Positions 9,818 to 18,600 of a stretch of DNA of 64,000 nucleotides are shown piece by piece (positions within the stretch are counted from its first letter, which is position 1; every line of letters begins with the position of its first letter). Under the pieces are notes generated by a model, which worked only from the letters and a program-made list of their open reading frames with translations, was not told the origin of the DNA and did not search any database. This stretch comes from Balanoglossus misakiensis (Eukaryota; Hemichordata), in assembly GCA_040954595.2 (NCBI GenBank), contig CM082587.2, positions 12,214,001 to 12,278,000 of the forward strand, read 5' to 3'. The translations under genes were made by a program, and so were the position numbers.

Positions 9818-9862
9818 GTATTCCTATACATTATTGAAAATTGGGCAAACTGGTGTTTTCAG

Positions 9863-9976
9863 ACAACTTATGAAGTCCTTGTCTCAATGGAGGTACCTGC
9901 CAACAACAGGTAAATTCTTGTACTGCCACAATTTGCATGTGCACAGAGTGTTACTAGGGAACCAGTTGTGAGACAA
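9863..9976 (+). pseudogene. EGF-1 exon with two stops (unit 1)
   Basis: 114 bp, phase 1-1 (acceptor GTGTTTTCAG, donor ACAA|GTAAGT). It reads NL, TGA, SPCLNGGTCQQQVNSC, then TATICMCTECY, TAG, GTSCET. The first stop replaces the position of EGF cysteine 1. The second falls between the aromatic and Gly of the C5-C6 loop. Confidence 0.8.
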
Positions 9977-10247
9977 GTAAGTTTGAATCTGTAGCAGTTA
10001 ATAATGATAATTATCATTTTTTTATTATGATTTAAACTTCACTGATGTTGTACAAACACAAAAATAGAAAGGAATAGCAGCTTAGCTCTATTCCGTTTCG
10101 AAAGTTTTTGTTCTTTTAAACTACCTGTGCATTTTTTTTATTTATTCTGATTATGCTAATATGCTAATTTGTCGGTTTGTCACATCACAATTTTTGTAGG
10201 AAACTCACCCCTGATGATCATGGAAAATTTGACCCTTTTCCTTGCAG

Positions 10248-10370
10248 GACTCAACCAGTGTCAACCAAATCCGTGCCAGAATGGTGGCTTCTGTCAACCG
10301 GCTCGAAATTCCTGCTTTGATCTCACCTGCATATGTACTGGTTGCTACAAAGGTGATAGGTGTGAGATAT
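10248..10370 (+). CDS. EGF-2 exon, intact (unit 1)
   Basis: 123 bp, phase 1-1, between CCTTGCAG and ATAT|GTAAGT. It encodes one EGF-like module: LNQCQPNPCQNGGFC, then SCFDLTCICTGCYKGDRC. Six canonical EGF cysteines are present, plus one in the C3-C4 loop and one replacing the usual Gly of the C5-x2-G-Y motif, so eight in all. EGF modules act in extracellular adhesion, matrix or receptor proteins. Expression is unproven because neighbouring exons are broken. Confidence 0.8.
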
Positions 10371-10902
10371 GTAAGTATACAGCGCAGTCTCATTCAAATA
10401 CTGCATGTTTCCTGAGCATAGGTGTAGCCATCACCACAGCAGAGCTTGGAGAGTTCTTGACATCGAATGTAAGATTACACTCTTTCCAATCAAAATCACT
10501 TTCGTGGCGCATAATGTCTTGATTGTCTTGGTTCAAGAAACATTATGCGCGACTGGCCAATTTTACTGCCTTTTGTCAACACACATCCACTATGGAAATT
10601 CTCACTCCAGGCCAGATAGTGTAAATTTACATATGAGTCTACAGGTGTGCTTGAAGTCAAGTCAAGCATTTGCAAGGAACCCTCCTCCAGTACACAGGTC
10701 TTTGATTTCATGAAGGGAAGCCCTTGCCTCACAGTCACTGCCACGTGATCTATGGAGGTGTGAACAACTTGATACCAGCCTAATATAAGTTGTAGGCACA
10801 ATCACTCCACACACCCTTGCCATAATTCTGCAAGGTTTTTGCCATATCTGTACTGTAGAATGAGTAGCAAGGAATAAAATGGCGTCCTTTCTTAATTTCC
10901 AG
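10371..10902. other. Intron EGF-2 to EGF-3 with hairpin
   Basis: Contains an imperfect hairpin at 10507-10550 with arms GCGCATAATGT and ACATTATGCGC plus an inner CTTG/CAAG pair. The 1,094-bp deletion of units 3 and 4 ends 17 bp before it. Open frames on both strands here lack domains. Confidence 0.5.
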
Positions 10903-11019
10903 TGCAAAACCCCTGTGATCCCAACCCATGTATGAATGGTGGATTTTGCCAGCAAACATCGTGCAATTTCTATTCATGCCAGTGTGTGAACTCTTACACA
11001 GGTGACATCTGTCAAACCA
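10903..11019 (+). CDS. EGF-3 exon, open but donor lost (unit 1)
   Basis: The acceptor is AATTTCCAG. The module reads QNPCDPNPCMNGGFC, then CNFYSCQCVNSYTGDIC. It has seven cysteines: the extra Cys of the C5-C6 loop is Ser here. Where every other EGF exon has GT, the sequence is CAAACC|ATAGAC, so no donor exists at the expected place and the frame would read on to a stop at 11085. It could be a terminal exon or a dead one. Confidence 0.65.
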
Positions 11020-12390
11020 TAGACCCTAGAGAAAGAAGGGCGAGCAACTGCGGCAAAGATCAAAGGGTTTGGGGATTATCTGTATGATGATGTTTTTTTT
11101 GTATATAATTAACACCCAGGACAGTCGGACAATGACTTCCTTACTTCGGCACGTGTCGACCCCACCAGTGATGCGAAAACTTGCCACCAAACTGGCACTA
11201 CTGCATTTCAGCAGCCACTGCGTTTTTTTCTAAAATTCTAAAAGTATTACGATGTCTGTGCTAATTATTATGGTTTGGTGTTCGTCTGTCGGTTGAACGG
11301 TCATTTCTAGTGCCACAAGCTTCATTTAAAAATTGTAAACAAATCATCCATGTTTTTTGCATGTCCGACTGGGCACTCATATTTCTTAGTAACGCTGACA
11401 CTTTTCGTAATAATTTTATGTTTGCGTGAAGCATTGAAATAAAAATTGTGGTTTAGGGGCATTTTATTTCGCAGTGCGTGAACAATAAAACAGATTTCAC
11501 GAAAACAATTGGTAAACAAACTGGGTGGATTATCATGTGTGCGCTATGGCCGCCAGGCAACCCTCGGTACGGTTAGCTCACAGCCTTGTGAAATACCCGG
11601 ACTGTTAGACAAAAGATGCTTGTTTTGGACGCTGTCAGACTCAGATTCAAATTCCTGTTTAACTTGTCCAGATGTGTTCCATAAATAATCGCTGCGTTCA
11701 ACCACGTTGCAGTTTTCTCGTCTTCTGCGAGATGTTCTGAGGTGTTGTGATAACTTCACACAAAACACGAGACTTTGCGTTAGTTTATACACAGTTTATT
11801 TGCAAATTTGATTATTGGGATTTATCTGGAAATAATGTATGCAAAAGAACATCATTTCAAGAAAAAACTGGAGTTGCGCGTCCTTCTTTCTCTAGGGTCC
11901 ATGATCAAACAAGTGAGTATATACTTTCAAGACACCCTGCAAACAAACAAGCCATCTTCATTCCGTAGATCTTTTAAGCTTATTTATACATTGTAAATTT
12001 TGATGTGAAACTTTATTGGTCTTGTTGCCAAACTTCTGAAGAAATGAGGATATTGTTTTGAAGGGTATTTTATCAGTAGGTAACAAATACTATGGCCCTC
12101 CATGCAAATACCCACATGGTAAATTAAAACTGTTACAGATGTATTTGATTTCCACATATTGATTACATGTGGGATAATATTGGGTGCTGGCAGTTTCAGT
12201 AAATGAACTGCTCTTAAAAGTTGGGCGTCAGGGCACCCTTGATTTTGCCTGTTCCAAGCTAGAATAGTCTGTCCATATGAATATTTGTTCAGCAAGTTAC
12301 AAGCAATCTTTTAAGTTTGGAATGAAAAAATAGTGAAATGACTTGTGATGTTAATATGCAATTGTTGGTTGATTTACATGCAACCCCCAG
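11020..12390. other. Long intron EGF-3 to EGF-4
   Basis: 1.37 kb with no exon I can identify. Minus-strand open frames at 11322-11519 and 11544-11792 (acidic tract EFESESDSVQNKHLL) and in 11984-12295 have no recognisable motif. They may be remnants of an unidentified transposon. The same DNA is in units 2-4. In units 2-4 a base change opens a further minus-strand frame (for example 28793-28990) without a known domain. Confidence 0.35.
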
Positions 12391-12513
12391 GACTCGATCA
12401 ATGTTCTCCCAATCCGTACATGAACAACGGTATCTGTGAGCCAATCAGTGGATCGTGCAGTGCGTTTACCTGTCGCTGTCAAGGCCTTATCATTGGAATC
12501 ACCTGTGACCAAG
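12391..12513 (+). pseudogene. EGF-4 exon with two cysteines lost (unit 1)
   Basis: 123 bp, phase 1-1 (CCCCCAG / CAAG|GTAAAT), open frame LDQCSPNPYMNNGIC ... FTCRCQGLIIGITCDQ. Cysteine 2 is Tyr (TAC for TGC) and the extra C5-C6-loop cysteine is Leu (CTT for TGT). The other units keep both. The frame is open, but the fold would probably be compromised, so this copy is called decayed. Confidence 0.7.
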
Positions 12514-12829
12514 GTAAATTTATCAGACGAGGAACTGTTTTTCCCCCCTCATACCGGTATATTTGTCATAGCTGGCAGCTATGAAATTACCTGTATATTT
12601 AGGATGTGACAAACCAAATAGGCACTTTCAGGAATTGAGTCTTTTTTTGCAATTACTAAGTCCTAAACTCCCAAAAGTATAATAAGTAATTCTTATTGTT
12701 CAGTTATACATTAAGGAGGCTTAGTTATAGGAGAACCCGATAGAACCACAGCTGTAGGAATTAAGGAAATGGTCATACCCTAAAACCTTATGTCACTACT
12801 ATTTATTTATTTTCATTCCATTGAAACAG
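12514..12829. other. Intron EGF-4 to EGF-5
   Basis: Nothing recognised beyond AT-rich intron sequence with a polypyrimidine/T-rich 3' end. Confidence 0.5.
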
Positions 12830-12946
12830 AACAAACTCCATGTAGGCCAAGTCCATGCCTGAACAATGGGCAGTGTACTCGGCTGTCGTGTACAACTTAT
12901 GAGTGTACTTGTCCAGGATGTTTCACCGGCACACACTGCAGCCAGT
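12830..12946 (+). CDS. EGF-5 exon, intact (unit 1)
   Basis: 117 bp, phase 1-1 (TTGAAACAG / CAGT|GTAAAA). The module reads QTPCRPSPCLNNGQC, then SCTTYECTCPGCFTGTHC, with all eight cysteines. The donor GTAAAA is weaker than its neighbours; without splicing, the frame stops 12 nt on (KTH then TAA). Confidence 0.78.
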
Positions 12947-13338
12947 GTAAAACTCATTAAAACAAACATTTTGTCATGCAGGAACTAACATTTACAATCA
13001 TGTCTCAATACATTGTCTGTTGGTCATACTTTATATTTTCATCTTCAGCATCACACCTTGGGCCTTGGGAATCGTTCACCTCAAAAATGATGTACAACTG
13101 AAAGAAAACATGTTTATTTGAAGAAAAAAATGTTGATCGTTCATGAAAATTTTCCCTACACAAGATACATATACAGAGATTTTCATAGCCCCACAAGTGC
13201 GTCCCAGAATGAGCAAGTTGTTTTTGGAAGTGAAGTTCTGTTCAGTATTTACAGTAATGGTAATGATGATGTTTTTATCAAACAGATTTTGAAAGTAAAT
13301 ATTGCTGAGATAACATTAGGTTGCACTTTTTATTGCAG
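12947..13338. other. Intron EGF-5 to EGF-6
   Basis: No exon seen. The 89-codon plus-strand open frame that enters EGF-6 out of frame is not meaningful. Confidence 0.5.
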
Positions 13339-13461
13339 TCCAAGATCCATGCCAGCGAAACAGCTGTCTCAACGGGGCTGTATGTAATGCAGTGGCCAAC
13401 TCCTGCACGGCATATACCTGTGCCTGTACTGGTTGCTATGAGGGTAACCGTTGTGAAATAT
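13339..13461 (+). CDS. EGF-6 exon, intact (unit 1)
   Basis: 123 bp, phase 1-1 (TATTGCAG / ATAT|GTAAGT). It reads QDPCQRNSCLNGAVC, then NSCTAYTCACTGCYEGNRCEI, with eight cysteines. Its C-terminal half closely resembles EGF-2, suggesting they arose by exon duplication. Confidence 0.8.
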
Positions 13462-14025
13462 GTAAGTTTCTGACGTACCGTAAATGACAATCTTTTGGGC
13501 ACTTTCTCTTCATGGCAATTGAATTGTGTGGTAACTTCTCATTTCTAAAATTTCCACAAGAGAAAAGAAAACAGAAATTTCATTTGTATGTCCGTGCAAT
13601 TTAGGATAGGCACGAACTTGTGAGGAAATGTACGAAGCTGGATGTTTTCATCACTCAAATATACAAGAGTTGCCTCTTGAAGACTAGTGTCTGTAGAGAT
13701 AATTGTGCATATGAGGTAATCTCTCCTAAGGTGGTGCACACATCTGAGTATTAAGTAAAAGAGACATCCTTAATTATCCTTACTATTTGGCTTGAAAAAT
13801 CAATCTTACTAGGTGTTCTGATTAGAGAGGTGTCCATAAAGACAGGTTTTACTGTATTACCCAAAATAGAGACATTGTCCCTTCATCATATACTTAATGC
13901 GTGTTCTGGGTATGGTTCCAGTATAATGCTTGTGTCAAAGGATTTTGTTGTGGTGCAGGAATCATCTTTGGTTGAGGTGTAGCCATCTGCATTTCATGTT
14001 TTTTAAACTATTTTTTTTCTGATAG
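13462..14025. other. Intron EGF-6 to EGF-7 with transposon terminus
   Basis: Contains a minus-oriented pogo/Tigger-like terminus at 13808-13856 (on the minus strand CAGTAAAACCTGTCTTTATG then GACACCTCTCTAATCAG). The site GTATTAAGTA near 13750 is where the palindromic element inserted in unit 4; it is empty in units 1-3. Confidence 0.55.
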
Positions 14026-14148
14026 TCATTAACCCATGTGATCAGAATCCGTGTCAAAATGGAGGCTATTGTTCCCAAACACCAAATTCTTATACTGACT
14101 ACACCTGTTACTGCCAGTAGTGTTGGACTGGGGCCATCTGTGCCGTAG
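14026..14148 (+). pseudogene. EGF-7 exon with in-frame stop (unit 1)
   Basis: 123 bp, phase 1-1 (TCTGATAG / GTAG|GTGTGT). INPCDQNPCQNGGYC ... DYTCYCQ, TAG (14118-14120), CWTGAIC. The stop lies in the C5-C6 loop. The extra C3-C4-loop cysteine is Tyr. The same stop is in units 2 and 3. Confidence 0.8.
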
Positions 14149-14541
14149 GTGTGTCGAATTACTGTTTTATGACACAGCGTGGTATATAAACCCTCATTTT
14201 TGGTATTCTCAATGTGATAGATGGACCCATACACCAATAAATGGGGTGGAAGCATTACTAAGTTTCATCCTTTCAAAATTTGCTGATGTAGGGTCAAAAT
14301 TGAGTGTGAGGTGCATGTTAAAAAGGAAAGCCTTCTGTATCATGTTGACGGCACATTTTTTAATTTTTCAAGATTCTTACAGAAAAATCCTAGCAATAGC
14401 ATCATTATGTTATTTTAAATGTACAGGTTTGAAACAAGGAATGAAGACATTGCTCACATATTTAAACGAAATGAACATCACAAGTACATGTACAAGTTTT
14501 TGACAAGCAGGTAATTGATACTTTCATTTTTGTTTTGGCAG
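14149..14541. other. Intron EGF-7 to EGF-8
   Basis: No exon recognised. The 127-codon open frame beginning inside EGF-7 is out of frame and composed of intron sequence. Confidence 0.5.
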
Positions 14542-14661
14542 CCATTGATCAGTTATACTCTATGCCTTGTCAAAATGGTGGCACATGCGTTGCGCGAGAC
14601 GGCTGTTTCCTGTTTGACTGTATGTGTACCGAATGCTTCACTGGTGCCACATGTACAATGC
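14542..14661 (+). CDS. EGF-8 exon, open, first cysteine lost (unit 1)
   Basis: 120 bp, phase 1-1 (TTTTGGCAG / ATGC|GTATGT). IDQLYSMPCQNGGTC, then GCFLFDCMCTECFTGATC. Leu replaces EGF cysteine 1, leaving seven. The donor is GTATGT here but GTAAGT in units 2 and 3. Confidence 0.72.
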
Positions 14662-14956
14662 GTATGTACAAACCAATATTATTTTATTCAATGCAAAACA
14701 CTTGTTATGTATTATATAATATAAGTACGGTACACATATTAAAGCCCTGGTAACTCAAACTTTGGGCTAGCTTAATGCTATCACTATTTTTGTTTTCGGT
14801 TGCAACTGTGGTTTCTTGTCACACTCTAAAGGATTTCACAGCATTTGGTTTTTCAAAACAGCCCTTTGGTTGTTGTCATGTATACATGTACATGACTGTG
14901 GAGTGTAGTTTGTAGATTCTGTAATTTTGACAATATCTTGACTGCACATCCCACAG

Positions 14957-15079
14957 CTGTCAACCAGTGTCAACCCATCCAGTGTCAGAATGGTGGAAAC
15001 TGTGTGCTGACGCCCAATTGGTGTACTGAATTCACATGCTCCTGTACAAGCTGTTACTCCGGCGATTTATGTCAGACAT
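14957..15079 (+). CDS. EGF-9 exon, intact (unit 1)
   Basis: 123 bp, phase 1-1 (TCCCACAG / ACAT|GTGAGT). VNQCQPIQCQNGGNC, then WCTEFTCSCTSCYSGDLC, with eight cysteines. The start resembles EGF-2 (NQCQPxxCQNGG). Confidence 0.8.
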
Positions 15080-15463
15080 GTGAGTGATTTTAAATTTCAG
15101 ATGAAGAGGAACATAATAACATAACACATAATCGGCTTGCAGTTGGTTTCTTCCAACCTGTATCAAACAGTGAATAACGACACAATTTTGGGGAAATTTA
15201 TTAAGAATGTGTGTGCCATAAAAGGGGATTGTGTATTTGACCAAACAACAACCTGCACCGTATGGTACACTAAGACACTATTACACCTGTGTCAAAATTT
15301 CATTACGTTTCTTTTGTTGAACATGGAAGAAATTTGTCACAGTGATGTTCTGTTGACCAACTGAGATTTTTACCACTCAACCCTGACTGCACAAATCTGT
15401 TTAAAGTATATGTAGTAAATATTAACTGTACACAATTTATATCACTTTCTCTTCTGTGCACAG
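15080..15463. other. Intron EGF-9 to EGF-10
   Basis: Nothing recognised. The open frames on both strands are domain-free. Confidence 0.5.
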
Positions 15464-15580
15464 ATTTGAATCCGTGTCAGCCCAACCCTTGTCTAAACAG
15501 TGGATTCTGCCAGAAAGTGTCCTGCACCGAGTTCAGATGCCAGAGTTCGCGCTGTTTCATCGGAACCACGTGCGCTGAAC
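15464..15580 (+). CDS. EGF-10 exon, open (unit 1)
   Basis: 117 bp, phase 1-1 (GTGCACAG / GAAC|GTAAGC). LNPCQPNPCLNSGFC, then SCTEFRCQSSRCFIGTTC. The usual CxC is CQS, so canonical cysteine 5 is missing and seven remain. Unit 1 has CQKV where units 2 and 3 have CQQV. Confidence 0.75.
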
Positions 15581-15804
15581 GTAAGCAAACCAGTGTCAGA
15601 TTTGCCGCACAAAGTAGAAATCGCTGGGCTTTGTCATTGATATTGTCTCAATAAAGTTGCCTGTGATTGTGCAGCTAACCAAGAGACTTATATGCACTAC
15701 CGTAGCCATGATGTATACTTTCATTGACTCAAATGCTCATCAGAGTAGATGTTGCTATTTTTCCAACCGTAAATTGAAACATCAGAAAGTTATGACATCA
15801 ACTA

Positions 15805-15831
15805 CCCCCACCCCCACCCCACCCCACCCCC
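15805..15831 (-). repeat. C-rich tract, G-quadruplex motif on minus strand (unit 1)
   Basis: Five runs of four or five C separated by single A bases, in the EGF-10 to EGF-11 intron. The minus strand therefore has more than four G4 runs with one-base loops, the strongest class of G-quadruplex motif. The rest of this 448-bp intron shows nothing else. Confidence 0.75.
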
Positions 15832-16028
15832 AACTAGTAAATATTATAAGATGCTGTAATTATGATAAAGATGGTAGCACCAAGCTTGGATCAAGTGGTC
15901 TTCATTATCCTTCACACATGAACATGATCACACGGATGTGCAATCTTCTGACAGTCTGCTACAGATTTCACTTCCCACTCAAGTGTGTAAGACCCTAATG
16001 TGATACTTTTCATTTCTCTCACCCTTAG

Positions 16029-16151
16029 CGATCAACCAGTGTCTTCTAAACCCATGTCTGAATAACGGAGTGTATCAGCCACTTCAAGGCTCCTGCTCAA
16101 TCTACACCTGCAACTGTCCAACCTGCTACACTGGGCAAACATGTGTTACAT
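16029..16151 (+). CDS. EGF-11 exon, open, third cysteine lost (unit 1)
   Basis: 123 bp, phase 1-1 (CACCCTTAG / ACAT|GTAAGT). INQCLLNPCLNNGVYQPLQG, then SCSIYTCNCPTCYTGQTC. Tyr replaces cysteine 3, leaving seven. The next exon downstream is EGF-12 at 18092. Confidence 0.75.
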
Positions 16152-16169
16152 GTAAGTCACAAGTTTTTA

Positions 16170-17080
16170 GGTCCCATTGGTATGTACCATGGGACCTTAT
16201 GGGATTGGTTACGTCTGTATGTATGGATGGATGGATGGATGGATGTATGTCTGTATGTCCGTCCACATCGAAAACTTGAAAACCGCAGCGCGTATGACCT
16301 CGATATTTGGCGTGTAGATGCAGGCAGGGCTGTAGATGGGAGTTTGTTCAAATGAAGATGTCATTGCCAAAAATATGCAAATTAGCTGGGAAAATGTGAA
16401 ATTGGTCAAAACTCAAAAACTGGACAACCACTGGTCATATTGATTTGAAAATTGGTATGCATGTACCTTATATCAACCTCATACAATCCTGTATGTTTTG
16501 AGCTAATATTATCGATTTCCTATTTTTTTTGCATTTTTTTGTATTTTTCCATGTTATTGGTAAAAAGTCTTTGAAATTTAGTATGAAGCCTCCTAATGTT
16601 GTCTAAGTAACCATAGTTTTGTTCAAATTGTTGCAAAATTTGCATATCTATAATTTTGAGCAATATTTGCCATTTTTGGTCAAAAAATGTTTTTCTTTAA
16701 AACCTCATGCCAGATTGCTTTCCAATTTGGTAGGCATGTTCGTAGGGGTAACCTAAATAATATGTTGTAAAAAAAAAAGATATTTGCATAAATGTGTTAT
16801 CGTGGAAACTTTTGCAATTTTTGTCAAAAATTGTTTTCTCTGAAACCGCTTGTCCTATTGCATTGAACTTAGGCAGCATGTTCCTTGTAGTGATTGAAGT
16901 AAGATATTGTACAATTTTGGTGATATTTGCATATTTGTGTTTTTGCCACTTTTGAACAAATATTTTCTGTGAAACTGCTTGTTGGATTGCTTTGAAATTA
17001 GTTTTTTCTCTGATTGCTTTGAAATTTAGGATATAATTTCATAACACATACCTGTATATGTGCAACTTTTATTCGGTTCT
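16170..17080. repeat. AT-rich dispersed-type repeat with ~145-bp internal tandem repeats (units 1/2)
   Basis: It opens with a hairpin, GGTCCCAT...ATGGGACC (16170-16196), then a GGAT microsatellite near 16222-16245. It continues as a degenerate tandem array with about 145-bp spacing. Recurrent words are ATATTTGCAT, TTTTCTCTGAAACC, GATTGCTTTGAAATTT and GGCATGTTC. The array runs over the unit 1/unit 2 boundary. No coding content. Confidence 0.65.
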
Positions 17081-18091
17081 GAGATCAGAAAGATTAAATA
17101 TTTAGCGAGTTTTTTTGGTAAGTTTCCTAGTTTTTGGTTAGCAAATCTTCTCCTAAACAAATTGTCCAGTTGTTTTTAAAGTTACTATTTACAAGGAGTT
17201 GTTACCTCGAACAAAGACATGTTTACATAACTTAAATAGGCCAGCTGTTACAGAGACCACCAGCTATCAAATTTTAATTACCAGTGGCAGGTCAGTGTGT
17301 GTCTGTTCCAGGGCTGACTGAAAGAAGTTGCTTCGCATATGTGTTTGTACAGACAATTTTTGGTCATTTTTTTTTCTAGCACCACTTGTAAGACTGCCAT
17401 GACACATGACAGTTTATTGGGCATGTTCCTTGTTAATGTTTTTACATTCCATATTTCTATATGGTCAGATCATATCTGCTTGCAAATGTCACCTGTAATT
17501 TTTATTCTGGTGTGTCACTGTTTCCGCATAATCCTCAAATGTCATCAGATCTCCGAATGTGATGAAAACAGTGTGTTTTGAGTGTTTTTTAAATGACCTT
17601 TTGGGTTAAAAGTGGCAAAAATGGCAATTTTGTCTTGAAAGGGGTCAATAAGACTGACTTTTTTGGAATCAGCACCATTTTTTACATTGAATGGACTAGT
17701 CTGCTCAAACTTTCCTTACCAACAATTCTGTTTAATCTTCTGTAACATGTATACTAGTATACATGTAGCTGCCTGATAGTTTGCCCTGCGTGTGTAATTG
17801 CTGAGTGACATAACGCATTCTGTGATTGGTGCAGTCACGTAACCACCAATAAGATCGCTTGTTATAAGGAGAACTGCACGACCTTTAACCGCATTAGCAT
17901 ACCTGATTTTTAGGGCTCGATATTACCTCTGAGGACGCAATATTTAAGTTGAAGTTTTTTTCTTTTATCATATTAGAGCAAGAAGACTTGTTTTTATGTA
18001 AAAGAAATAGACCCTAATATACAGAGTGCGTTTTGAAACGATAGGCAGGTCCGGCCCATAGCCTAATTCTTCATTTTTCTGTCATGCGTAG

Positions 18092-18207
18092 GAATTGATC
18101 AGTGCTAACAACCCATGTCAAAATGGCAGCACTTGCCAACCCTAACCTCGTGTGGGGCATTGACGTGCACCTGCCAAGGATGCTATACTGGGAGCGTTGT
18201 GAAAATT
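18092..18207 (+). pseudogene. EGF-12 exon, frameshifted (unit 1 gene copy)
   Basis: Same broken EGF module as at 1109, reached about 1.9 kb after EGF-11 of unit 1 (16029-16151). The acceptor is ATGCGTAG. The frameshifts are identical to the first copy, so they predate duplication. Confidence 0.7.
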
Positions 18208-18600
18208 GTCAGTCAGTTTCTTTTGTCAAATTAATCAATATGTGTGGGACTGCTATACATGTATATAAAACAGAATACTGCGATGGAAAATTCTATAACT
18301 TAATGTTTCACTGGATATATGACTTAAAGTTAGCAGGATGCAGTGAATTCAACAGAAAGTGTAATTTCCTCTTGTGTGAGCTCTGTGCGACTGTGCCAAT
18401 GAAAATCTCACCACAAACAAAAATGACAGGTATACACTGTATATTAGCAGCTTTGTCTTTGTAATAGCCATAGTGTTTTGAAGTTGAAAACTTGCAAAGT
18501 GTGCAGTTTTATTCACACTACAAAGGAAACATTGTTGAAACGGATTATCTGTGTACATTGTCAAACTGTACACTTGTCGTGAGATTTATTCTCAATTATA

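Larger units (their letters stand above)
1..16983 (+). repeat. Tandem ~16-kb unit, copy 1
   Basis: First of four head-to-tail copies. The bases at position 1 recur at 16984, 33772 and 49632, and order and spacing of all internal exons and transposons are kept. This copy holds all exons (EGF-12 of the preceding copy, G1-G6, EGF-1 to EGF-11). Private changes are a 2-bp loss in the gag fragment near 2424 and two lost cysteines in EGF-4. The boundary at position 1 is arbitrary because the window starts inside the array. Confidence 0.95.

Noticed and set aside
11322-11792. Two minus-strand frames in the EGF-3/EGF-4 intron as a gene
   Set aside because: No domain, no splice structure I can defend, and many stops around them. 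Listed only as unexplained intron content.
14120-14503. 127-codon plus-strand open frame
   Set aside because: It starts inside EGF-7 just after the stop, in another frame, and continues into AT-rich intron with no motif.
10248-16151. Cysteine-rich exons as toxin or defensin genes
   Set aside because: The CxNGGxC and C-x-C spacing, and one module per phase 1-1 exon, are EGF hallmarks. There is no signal peptide or single-module gene structure.
16223-16245. GGAT tandem run as a possible CRISPR or functional repeat
   Set aside because: Simple microsatellite of 4-bp units with no spacers, inside a larger AT-rich repeat.
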